64,000 nucleotides of DNA from Entophlyctis helioformis. Lineage: Eukaryota > Chytridiomycota > Chytridiomycetes > Chytridiales > Chytriomycetaceae. The notes beneath the pieces are model-generated. The model ran no database searches. It had not been told where the DNA came from and was given only the letters and a program-made list of their open reading frames with translations. The translations under genes and the position numbers were made by a program. Below are positions 55,565-64,000 of the stretch, piece after piece (position 1 is the stretch's first letter; the number at the start of each line of letters is the position of its first letter). The stretch lies in NCBI GenBank assembly GCA_025526915.1, contig JAHLKH010000081.1:48869-112868 (forward strand), in the 5' to 3' direction.

Positions 55565-56932
55565 TCAGCCGAGGAAGAAGCTGGAGCGCGTCACGTCGAT
55601 CTGGTGGCCCGTGCTCATCTGCGGGATCTGCTGGTACTTGCCGTGCAGCTTCTCGCGCAGGCGGCGCAGCAGGTCCGCCAGGTTGGGCTGCTGCACCTCG
55701 CGAAGCACCGCAAGCAGGCCCCACGACATGGCGCCGGTCGCCTCGCCCTCAATCACCGCGTCCGCCGATGTCTGCTCGTCCTTGCATCCCGAGAAGAACA
55801 GAATCTCGGCCTCGGACGTCTTCTCCTCGACAGACTTTTTGTGCGCCGCCGCCTCTTCCTCAGAGCTGCCCGGTGCCTGCGGCTGCGCAAACAGCGAGAT
55901 GGCCTGGAACGCCTCGCGTGCGGCCGCGCCGTGGTCGTTCTTGAACAGCGCGAGCCCGGCCTGCAGACCGTGCTTGATCGCTTGCTTGCGGTTGTCGCGC
56001 ATCGTGATCTCGAGGTTGCCGTCAACCGAGTACGTGAACGGCAGGTCGATGCCCGAGCCAGAGTGGCAGCAGTCGAACACGGCCGTGAGACGCACGCCCT
56101 TGACAAGAGGCTTGACAAGCAGCTCGTGCATCTGGTCGTCCGTGATCTGGCCAGCCTGCTCGTAGTCGAGCGGGCAGATGGTCTCGTCCTTGCCGTCCTT
56201 TTCGTCGCCGTCCGTGTCCTGCTGGTACGCGCCGTGGCCCGAGTAGTGGAGGAACAGCGCATCGCCGGCCTGGACGCCAGCAACCAGCCAGCGGAAGCCG
56301 TTCTCGATGTTGGCGCGGGTGGGACGCAACGAGGCATCCTGCTGGTCGTCGGTCAGGATCAGACGCTCCTTGAAAATGCCCGTCGACTCGACGTAGGCCG
56401 AGATGTTCTTGACGTCCTGGATGCAGCCACGCAGCGCGGCAGACGTGCCGGTGTAGTTGATGCCGATGAACAGCGCGCGTGTGCGGCGGTTGCCGTCAGT
56501 CGCAGGCGTCGGCTGGCTCCACACGGGAAGCGACTGGATGTCGGCAAGGGTGTTGCACGCAAGAGTGTGTGAGGTCGGCGCACAGACGAGATACAGACGA
56601 GATGCAGGCATGCATGCATGTGGCATGCGATACTCACGCCAGCCTGAGGAGCCTGCTGCTGCTGCTGCTGGCCGCCCTGCGGACCGTCACGACCGCCAGA
56701 ACCTCCGCCCGCCGCCAGCTGGCTGATGCCTTCTGCGAGCTGGCGTCGATGCCACATAGGAAACAGAAGGGGCGCATGTCAGACCACGTGCCGGGGAGTG
56801 CCGGGGAGAGCAGGGCAGCAGGAAGGAGTGTCAAGGGACTCAAGGCATGCAAGGCACCTTGTCGACCACGTCGGGGGTGGCCAGCTTGGAGAGCTCGCCG
56901 CCAATGTTGCCCAGGTTCAGTCCGCCAAACAT
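55565..56932 (-). CDS. type I metacaspase
   Basis: A caspase-fold cysteine protease cleaving after Arg/Lys, with roles in fungal ageing and proteostasis. Three exons on the reverse strand (56932-56858, 56739-56638, 56533-55565) give 382 codons (381 residues). The N-terminus MFGGLNLGNIGGELSKLATP leads into a short Gly/Gln-rich prodomain, unusual for lacking the common PxxYG repeats. The p20 domain has RALFIGINYTGTSAALRGCI, the catalytic His in DALFLHYSGHGAYQQDTDG and the catalytic Cys in VRLTAVFDCCHSGSGIDLPF. The p10-like end has EILFFSGCKDEQTSADAVIE and GAMSWGLLAVL. Both catalytic residues are present, so it should be active. Confidence 0.93.
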
Positions 56933-57267
56933 GCTTTCAGGTGTTGGTGTTGGTGGCGGAGATTCGTGGTGTTGCACATCTGCACAGATCTAGCAGCCAC
57001 GCCCGCCTGACTCGTCAGCATGCCCAAGGGATGCTTTCCTGACAGGGACGATCGTGAGACATGACAAAGGACTGATTGGCAGGAAGAGCTTCTACATAGC
57101 CCGCAAGCGACTGAGATCAACATTATCTATTGTTGGCAATGAATGCACAGCATGCATTGAAAAAGCATGCCCTTTGTCATGGTCGCACTGAGTCAAAGTA
57201 TTGCTGAAGACGCTCCGTTTGCAAGTCGGCCAAGCTGATCTGCATGTCATGGTCGCTATGATGGTCA
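56933..57267. other. intergenic region
   Basis: About 335 bases between the metacaspase start and the end of the HNH-like gene, both on the reverse strand. It contains the metacaspase promoter; a gcatgccctttgtcatgg / tgcattgaaaaagcatgc palindromic stretch lies near 57148-57182. No gene is seen. Confidence 0.4.
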
Positions 57268-58212
57268 TCAAAGCAGCAGTACTCCTCGTCTGGATAGCCC
57301 GCGCCTGCCATTCTCCAGATCAGGCACGCCGCCTTGTGGAACTCCAGGGCTGTTCTGTTGGGCCGAGAGGCTGGATCGTCCTGTCAGGAACCGGATGCGT
57401 GGCACTTGATCGTGTTCAGGCTGAGTCCTGGGATCTTTTGCCTCCCAGTCATCTTGCTCTAGTCTGCGGCGGCCTGAGAGTTTGCGTATTGGGTCCGTCC
57501 ACAATCCAAGCAGATGCTCGTGGGAAGTGACTGCAGATGCGACGACCAGGTCGCTGTCCACCTCATCAACATATGCCTTCAGCTTGCCAAAGTCATCATG
57601 ACATTTGACGCAAAGTAGCAGGCCGTTCTGCACTTGGTGCATGGAATGCAGCCCTGCTCGTGGAAGCTGCATCAATGCCGTGCGCACTCTGCTGCGTGAT
57701 GATGTGGCTGGCTGCACAGGTGAATGCCGCCAGCAGAACAGACACCCGCCATCGCGAGCCTGCAGCAACTTCTTGAGCTTGTAGTGTGTTGGCTCCGCGC
57801 TGTTCCCATCTAAGCTTTCTGCCGATCCGCTTTGCGAGACAGTTCGCGGTGTCCTGCACTTGCTGCCGTTGTTGTAGGCCAGATGGAACGGCCGGATGTA
57901 GTAGTTGAACATGCGGCTGATGAACGCCTGCTCGTTCTGGTGGAATGTCTCGTCATGCTGCAGCAGACCGCGAAGCTCGTTCTTGTGGGCATCTTCGCCA
58001 TGCAGCAGAATGCCGCACAGGAAGCCGAGCTTGTTGACCTTGCCCTCAGGCTTGGTCGTCCACTCGCCGAACGGCAGGGGCGATGGGATCGCGTCTGCGT
58101 CGGTGATGCCATACAGTGCCACAAGCCGAGCTTTGATGTTGGCAAGGTCTTGTGCTGTGGCGTCCACTTGCATGGCTGTCAAAGGTGGATGCGAGTGAGC
58201 ATGCAGGAACAT
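57268..58212 (-). CDS. HNH-endonuclease-like protein
   Basis: The reverse-strand frame is open from an ATG at 58212 (or 58173, MQVDATAQDLANIKARLVAL) to the stop at 57268, about 300 residues. The longer upstream extension is antisense to another gene and was excluded. An N-terminal helical region (LANIKARLVALYGITDADAI; NKLGFLCGILLHGEDAHKN) precedes a Cys/His cluster: DGGCLFCWRHSP, then LHSMHQVQNGLLLCVKCHDDFGKL split across residues 190-245. CxxC...H...NGLLLCxxCHxxFDxxx is the HNH zinc-nuclease layout seen in fungal HNH-domain proteins. The last 60 residues (GVPDLENGRRGLSRRGVLLL) are low complexity and may be beyond an unrecognised splice. A mobile-element origin cannot be judged. Confidence 0.55.
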   Translation of the reverse strand: MFLHAHSHPPLTAMQVDATAQDLANIKARLVALYGITDADAIPSPLPFGEWTTKPEGKVNKLGFLCGILLHGEDAHKNELRGLLQHDETFHQNEQAFISRMFNYYIRPFHLAYNNGSKCRTPRTVSQSGSAESLDGNSAEPTHYKLKKLLQARDGGCLFCWRHSPVQPATSSRSRVRTALMQLPRAGLHSMHQVQNGLLLCVKCHDDFGKLKAYVDEVDSDLVVASAVTSHEHLLGLWTDPIRKLSGRRRLEQDDWEAKDPRTQPEHDQVPRIRFLTGRSSLSAQQNSPGVPQGGVPDLENGRRGLSRRGVLLL

Positions 58213-58819
58213 GCAGGTGGAGACGAGAAGCAGTGCTAGCAGTTCCCACCTGTGTGGCCAGACGGTCCCGCTTGCTGTGAGCCGCTCATTGTTGTGGCGA
58301 GCGAGGCAAAGTGGCTGGCCAAGACTCCTTGGCGAATGGTCTCTGATTGGCTGGTCTGATAGTCGTGCATTGATTGGTCGACGCAACTGGCTGGACTGGC
58401 TGGCTGCACACACGACGTTTCTGTTTCCGCTGCACCACTGCGAGGGCACGTTCTCGCTGACGCCCACGGAGCCCGTGTTCACGGGCTTCCACAAGCGCGA
58501 CCCCAAGGACCCGCAGCCGGGAAACGATGGTGGTGAGGCGGCCAGGGTCGTGATCCGCATCAGCAAGGCAGACATTGTCGACGTTGTCCATGGCTTCGAC
58601 GGCGCCTTCTCCATCTGGCAAGAGCGCACGCTTGGCCTCGCTTACAAGCCGCTCATCGTGCGCTTCCGCCGTCCTGCCGGCTCGACTGGCTCGGCCGACC
58701 CGACGGATGGCGAGGTAGTCGACGCCATCTACTTTGGGCTGAACGTCGATCCAATCAAGAAGCGCTGGGGTGACAATGCTCTCTTCAAGGCCAAGCTCGA
58801 CGACTGGCTCAAGGCATGA
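58211..58819 (+). CDS. small conserved-looking protein, unknown
   Basis: The forward frame from an ATG at 58211 encodes 202 residues, but the first 70 overlap the reverse-strand HNH gene's 5' end and look non-coding. Convincing sequence begins near 58430: FPLHHCEGTFSLTPTEPVFT, then ARVVIRISKADIVDVVHGFD, GLAYKPLIVRFRR, AIYFGLNVDPIKKRWGD, ending FKAKLDDWLKA. The compact beta/alpha pattern suggests a single small domain of about 130 residues. There may be an unrecognised upstream exon supplying the true start. No family is recognised. Confidence 0.5.
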   Translation: MQVETRSSASSSHLCGQTVPLAVSRSLLWRARQSGWPRLLGEWSLIGWSDSRALIGRRNWLDWLAAHTTFLFPLHHCEGTFSLTPTEPVFTGFHKRDPKDPQPGNDGGEAARVVIRISKADIVDVVHGFDGAFSIWQERTLGLAYKPLIVRFRRPAGSTGSADPTDGEVVDAIYFGLNVDPIKKRWGDNALFKAKLDDWLKA

Positions 58820-58894
58820 CAACAGAGGCCGCTTGGCCGTCGAGATCTACATTTGCAACAGTCAATGAAATCTTGCCACACTTCACCCTTCAAC

Positions 58895-61800
58895 ATGCTT
58901 TCGCCGCGACAGCTTGTCCGGCTGTTGCCGCTGCTGCTTCTGCAGCCTCTGCTCCTCGTGTGTGCCTTTACGCCTCCTGCTTCACTGGCTTGTTGCCGAG
59001 TGCTTGCCTGCATGCATGCAGCTGACAATGGCTGCGAACCATGGTGTCCTCCTCTCTTGGACAAATACCGCCTGCGACTATCACCTCAAGCCCGGCCCGT
59101 CGACCGCGTTTCGTGTGCTGGACGAGAACCAGCCGCCCACAAATACAACCATCGTTCTGGGGTATAACGATGCAAAAGAAGTATTCGGCACACAGGTGTC
59201 GCCTCTTGGGAGCGCCACGTACCGCATCACGGTCTACAGCCTGCAGATATGGCTCCAGTATCTCGCCAACACCACCGACCTGCTGCCTGGCGCGACCGTC
59301 CAGCTTGTCGCCAATCCATACAAAGGTCGGGTGAATTCATGAGCGGCACGTCGTTCATGCATGCTCTGGATGATTGCGTCGAGCCCGAACCCGTAGACTG
59401 ACGCATGAGATACTGACGCGTGTGGTGCTGACATGGCGTCGCTTGGTGGTGAACACCGCGTTTGGGTGTTCCTTTCATGCAGACACCATTGCAGAAGCCA
59501 TCATCACGACGCTTCAGCTGCTGGACAGAGGTGCCATTGGCATTATCGGCTCAGGTTTCAGCAGTGCGACAAAGTTGGTGAGTGTCTGGCTCCAGTGAGC
59601 TGTGATTGCCGTGTGTGTGTGTGTGTGTGTGTGTGTGACTGCCGTGTGTGCATGCGTCGATGCTCAACAAGTGATGTCCATCCGTGGCAGACCACCTTGT
59701 TGACGGAGGCAAAGCGCGTGCCCCAGTGCGATGGTGCCTCGACCAACCCAGACTTGTCCGACAACACCACATACCCGTTCTTCTTCCGTACAGCCCCCAG
59801 CGACAACTTCCAAACAGCAGCCATTCGAGACTTTGTGCTGAGTATGGGTTGGCGTCGTGTCGCCATCATCGGCCAGACCGACGCATACGGCACCGGTATC
59901 CTCAAGGCATTCCAGGACGCAGTGGCTGGATCGCCTCTCAAGATCATATCGGTGCAGAATGCCGTGTCGCAGCAAGGCATCATCCCAGACGGATCGTACA
60001 ATGCATCCAGCTGGGAAGCCTACCTGGACAACATCCGTGACTCCAACGTGTTTGTTGTTCTCGTGCTTGCCATTGCGCAGCAAGTCGAGGGTCTTTTCGA
60101 AGCCGCCGCGAAGCGTGGCATGATGTCGTCCAAGTATGTCTGGATCGGATCGGATGGCATGCAGTCCGTTCCATTCAGCAGCCGCGTACCGGGATTCATG
60201 ATTACACTTCCAGTTGAAGGAAATGGCCCAGCCTACGACTTTGTCAACTCACTGGCAAGCAAGCGTCTGCGCGAGATCGACGCAACTGAAGAAATGCCTG
60301 CATTCCACACCAGGCATGCAGCATGTATGGAGCTGCTCCTTCGTGGCTTTGATCGGTTCTTGAAGACAACCCCTGGCACGAGTATCACGGATCTGGCTGC
60401 TGGCCGTCTCAACAGGCTGCTCCCGAATCCAGCAATCCTGTTCAACTTTCCCGACGTGTTCACACCGACTGGCAAGGTCAACCTGGATCCATTCACGGGT
60501 GATCCCACATCGTCATACAACATCTTCAGCATCCAGGGCGACCAGAGGCGGTTTGTGCCAGTTGCTCAGTGGGATGCACAGACTCGCCAAGTGACCATCA
60601 CTCGCAGGATCCTGTACGGCACTGACGGTATGCTTGCCGCCGTGGACTGTTGTTTGCAATGGCGTGTGTCGAGTAGCACTTTGTGGCATGCACTCACAGA
60701 CATGATGGAACGACGATCCAGAGTCGACTGTCACGCCAGCAGACGACATTGTGGTGGCCGACTACACGGCCATCGTCCGTCTCCGCGACGGTCATGGTGC
60801 ATCGGCCATCGCGCTCAACCTGATCGCCATGCTGCTGATCACTGCCACGGCCGCCTTCTTTGCACTGCATCGACACAACCCCATCATCCGCAAATCGTCC
60901 ATTCCAAACATGCACATGATGCTTGTCGGTCTGCTGCTCCGTGCTTTGACGTGTTCACGATGGTTGGGGTAAGCGATGCTTGTCAAGCCTTGGTCGCCTG
61001 TCTGTCGCTGTCTGTCGTGATGCTCTGACCCACATCCACCGATCCATCCACCGATCCATCTGCCGCCAGATACCAACAGCCATGCATTGCATCGCAGACA
61101 TCTGGCTGATCGGGCTCGGCTTTGTGGTTGTGCTGAGTGCGCTGGCAACCAAGCTGCTCCGCCTGTACCGCGTCTTCAACGGCATCCAGATCACAGCCAG
61201 CCTCAGAAAGGGACTGTCCAACATAAACCTGCTTCAGCAGACGACCCTCTCGATCCTGGTTGCCGTCGCCATCCTGCTCGTGTGGACACTGGTCGATCCG
61301 CCCAAGCCAACGCTCATGCGCGTCAGCTCGCTGTCGTACTACTACATGTGTTCATCGACAAGCACGGCGTTCCAGATGACCATGAACGGCGGACTGACGG
61401 CATGGATCGCGCTGCTGCTTCTGATGTGCACGATGCTCGCCTTTGCCACACAGCATGTGCGTGCCGACTTCAACGAAGCCAAGATGGTTGGTCTGTGCGT
61501 GTACAGCCAGGTCGTCATTGGCATCGTCGTCATCCCGCTGCTGAGCACCAGTGCAGCCACGCTGAGCGTTGGCGCGCTGTTCACGATCAAGCAGACGGCG
61601 ATCCTGGTTGTCGTGCTCACCACGCTCGCAGCCGTGCATGGATCCAAGATCAACGCCGTGCTCGAGGCAGACAGCAAGAGCACGTCACTGGTCTCCGTGC
61701 CACGATCACGGCCACGGCCGCAGCCGCTTCCGTTTGCAGTGACAACGGACATTCCGTCAGTCACACCCACATATCCATCCAGGCATCCAGCAATGGCCAA

Positions 61801-62560
61801 CTCGCACGCTCACCGAGTGACAGACAAGGACGACTCTGACGACCTGTCGGACACGGACGAGTCCAGCTCCGAGTCGCAGGTGTGTGGATCCGAGCCCATC
61901 TGCCAACGGTCGCCCACAAGCTTGCTGACACACAACTCCAAGAGACCCGTGCTTGTGGCGTTCAAGGCACCAGGCATGGCAAGTGCATGGACGACGGCGC
62001 AGCTGATCCTCATTCCCGGCCTGGACATTGTGCTGCTCAAGCGGACAAGACTGCACGTGTCCAAGACGGGCGACGAGCGCTCATCACGCCGATATGCGCA
62101 GGTCTTCTTCTCGGGGCCACAGCTGTTTCTGCGAGACATCAGGCAGCTGCGCATGGTTACAGATGGCAGGGACGAGCGCGTCGTGAATGTGTTTGCTCGC
62201 GACCAGCTTGTGCTGTCGGTCAAGTTTGACGATGTGGCTGGCGCTGTCGACTTTCAGTCGCTTTGCGAACTGACGCTGGTGGAGAAGAACAGTGGCACAG
62301 CACGGGGCAGCCATGCTGGGCCGGTGGGGACACGGATCGATGAGGCAGCCGGTTGTGGGCCGAGCAGCCAGTCCGGCCAGCACGTTGGCGTGTATCGGCC
62401 AGTGCCATCCACACCAAGCAACACGCGGCTGGGGCTCGAGGCTATCGCTGGATCGAGCGGGACGCTGAGCGGTGTCTGGCATGCAGGCGATCCGTCATGG
62501 ATCCGTCGCAGCAGCGCCATCAGTCTCCGTGAGTACGAGCAACTCAGCCATCACAGATAG
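58895..62560 (+). CDS. class C (GABA-B-like) seven-helix receptor, with a one-base frame break
   Basis: A receptor with a periplasmic-binding-like extracellular domain and seven helices. Six exons: 58895-58957, 59022-59325, 59483-59577, 59691-60627, 60722-60968, 61070-62560. A signal peptide (MLSPRQLVRLLPLLLLQPLL) opens it. The ligand-binding domain shows DTIAEAIITTLQLLDRGAIG, IIGSGFSSATKL, FFFRTAPSDNFQTAAIRDFV and MGWRRVAIIGQTDAYGTGIL. Helices start at LNLIAMLLITATAAFFALHR; then come FDVFTMVG, DIWLIGLGFVVVLSALATK, LLRLYRVFNGIQ, LSILVAVAILLVWTLVDPP and later helices. The frame slips once near 60936 between MLVGLLL and CFDVFTMVG (one base missing); correcting it gives 1046 codons. The cytoplasmic tail is unusually long and contains a folded-looking region (AQVFFSGPQLFLRDIRQLRM). 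Confidence 0.85.
59611..59637. repeat. (GT)n microsatellite in a receptor intron
   Basis: A dinucleotide tract of about thirteen GT units in the third intron of the class C receptor gene. Confidence 0.85.
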
Positions 62561-63003
62561 GGAATGAAGATGCCTGGTTCTCATGCCATCACCCTTGGTA
62601 GAAACGCTGTGATCGGTCGATGTCGAGAACCCTTGTGAGATGCAGACGCTGCGTGATGCGAGCACGGCAACAGCATTCTCTGGGCATTTGGCATTGACTT
62701 TACAGGCCAAGGTGGCCGGCACGCTGTGTTTGAGAAGTTTCTCATCAGGCATCTGCGGTCGTCTGGATATGTCTATGTGCGTCTGATGCCATGCCATTTA
62801 CCCATCCACCCATCTGTGCACCAACTGACACGATCATACACACACAGATCTGCTTGACACAATGGCATGAATATGAAACACACCAAATTGACTGTCAAAT
62901 TTGATGTCAAATTCATCCGGCTGGCCAATCAGCGAGTGGCCACCAACAGTCATGCCATGTTTCAGCGGCCACCTTCCACCACATTGACAACCGCCTCAAC
63001 AGC
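62561..63003. other. intergenic region, possible upstream exon of the next gene
   Basis: About 440 bases with no convincing ORF. Directly before the ATG at 63004, after a ttcag at 62959-62963, the frame reads FHHIDNRLNS continuous with the next gene, so an acceptor site there and an upstream exon in this gap are plausible. Near 62875-62912 there is an AT-rich ttgactgtcaaatttgatgtcaaattc repeat. Confidence 0.4.
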
Positions 63004-63339
63004 ATGCCGCCGTCGCTTGCCGATGAGCTGGTGTCGGTGCTCGACGAACGCCTGAATGCCCTCCACACCGAAGGCCTCGAGCAGGTGCACAGGGCAACGG
63101 CCGTCTCGCGATTCCTGTCCAAGGCGCATCTTGCCCAGCAGGCGCAGTCCGCAGCACATCAGGACCCATTCACCGAGCTGCATCATCCCGAGAAGCGGCA
63201 GTGGGTCGGCTATTCCCACAAGAGCCACTGGAACAGGCCCGTCCAGCTGAAGCTTGACCCGCCGCAGTCACATCATCCCGACAATGACGGCGGCTATGGT
63301 GTTTTTGTCCGCAAGCCGCAACCGCAACACCAGCATTCA

Positions 63340-63374
<35 letters not shown>

Positions 63375-63525
63375 ATCATTGTCAACGAGCGGAAGTGGCG
63401 GCGCTGCTGGCTTGGCCAGCCTTGCTGGGCTTGCTGGCGCTGGCGGGGGTCGAGCCAATGTCCGCCCACACTCTTATCCACAGTCACGACAGCGGGTGAT
63501 GGGTGCTCTGCGGCCTTGGCATTAG
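63004..63525 (+). CDS. unknown protein, probably the 3' exon of a larger gene
   Basis: From ATG 63004 the frame encodes 173 residues. The first 70 look genuinely coding and helical (LADELVSVLDERLNALHTEG; LEQVHRATAVSRFLSKAHLA), followed by FTELHHPEKRQWVGYSHKSH, a proline-serine repeat and a Gly/Ala-rich hydrophobic stretch (GGAAGLASLAGLAGAGGG). In-frame sequence before the ATG (FHHIDNRLNS) also looks coding, so the true start is probably in an upstream exon. The family is not recognised. Confidence 0.45.
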
Positions 63526-64000
63526 ATCTCGCCCTTCCTTGTACAGACCATAAAACAATCGTTATCAGCACTCCAGAGCACTCACCTTCCTTATCTTCGA
63601 CGCGCCGAGCATTGGGCCTTATCGCCAAGTAGTGCAGGCAGCTCCATCCTCCCATGACGCCAAACGGCATCGCATGGTGCCATCCATCCATCCTGTCCGT
63701 CCCTCAAGCCTTGCATCTCTCGCCTCAATCTGCATTGCACAAGCTGCCACAGTCATCACGCCACTGTGTGTCTGCAAGCAAGCCACAGCCGCAACACTCG
63801 CTTTCCAGCCTGTGGCGTCGTGAATGGCAGCAGCAGCAGCAGTCTGACGCTCTGTTGCCGTCTCGAGACGCGCAGTCTGGTGTCTCGAGTGCCGCATCTT
63901 GCGTCCACTCCATGGCGTGTCTCTGCCTCACGGCCGTGTGTGCTGTGCTGTGCTGTCATGGCGTGCTTCTTGCTGGCTGCATGTGCCTTGACTCGCACAA
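63526..64000. other. terminal region without recognised genes
   Basis: The last 475 bases hold only short open frames of biased composition on both strands. A small (CAG)n tract lies at 63826-63842. Nothing was recognised. Confidence 0.4.

Noticed and set aside
57268..58629. A full 453-residue version of the HNH-like frame.
   Set aside because: The first 140 residues are antisense to the better-looking gene ending at 58819.
1..64000. tRNA, rRNA or other structured RNA genes.
   Set aside because: Scanning for T-loop-like GGTTCGANTCC sequences and paired stems gave no convincing candidate; a covariance-model search was not possible.

Overview
The window is nuclear DNA of a GC-rich, intron-rich zoosporic fungus, most likely a chytrid (Chytridiomycota). 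Short introns (about 55-280 bases) with fungal-type splice sites interrupt nearly every gene. It has a chitin-synthase-like enzyme and a fungal-type MFS carrier, but also an outer-dynein-arm docking subunit (ODAD4/TTC25) that only flagellated organisms keep, and a class C (GABA-B-like) seven-helix receptor of the kind found in zoosporic fungi. Gene models below were built by hand from homology, reading frame and GT-AG (or GC-AG) junctions; most close exactly on a multiple of three.

Layout. 0-9 kb: a Gln/His-rich coiled-coil protein, an unknown membrane protein, and the cohesin subunit SCC3/STAG. 9.2-20.6 kb: a lipid-modification block with a cyclopropane-fatty-acid-synthase (CFAS) family methyltransferase, an unknown conserved protein, a DUF1295 steroid-reductase-like membrane enzyme, a second CFAS-family methyltransferase, a COG2907-type FAD oxidoreductase and a DUF1365 protein. 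20.8-31 kb: VTI1 SNARE, the DIM1 spliceosome protein, a PM20D2-like M20 amidohydrolase, a concanavalin-fold-like secreted protein, ODAD4 and a coiled-coil membrane protein. 31.4-36.3 kb: a P5B-type ATPase (ATP13A/YPK9 group).

36.4-46.3 kb is a large inverted duplication. Two arms of about 1.96 kb, each carrying TFIIA-gamma and a 63-residue B12D/MLRQ-like protein, flank a unique 6-kb centre with a PAS-domain protein and an atypical chitin-synthase-like GT2. 46.5-64 kb: another MLRQ-like small protein, an MCH1/nodulin-like MFS transporter, a tetraspanin-like protein, an arrestin-like protein, an unknown protein, a type I metacaspase, an HNH-like protein, an unknown protein, the class C receptor and a partial unknown gene.

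The most interesting items are the unfused CFAS / FAD-oxidase / DUF1365 / DUF1295 block, whose parts are joined in plant and clustered in bacterial cyclopropane or methyl-branched/furan fatty-acid systems; the inverted duplication; a high share of GC-AG introns; and four conserved genes each broken by one base, which looks like consensus error rather than gene decay. No tRNA, rRNA, CRISPR or transposon was recognised.
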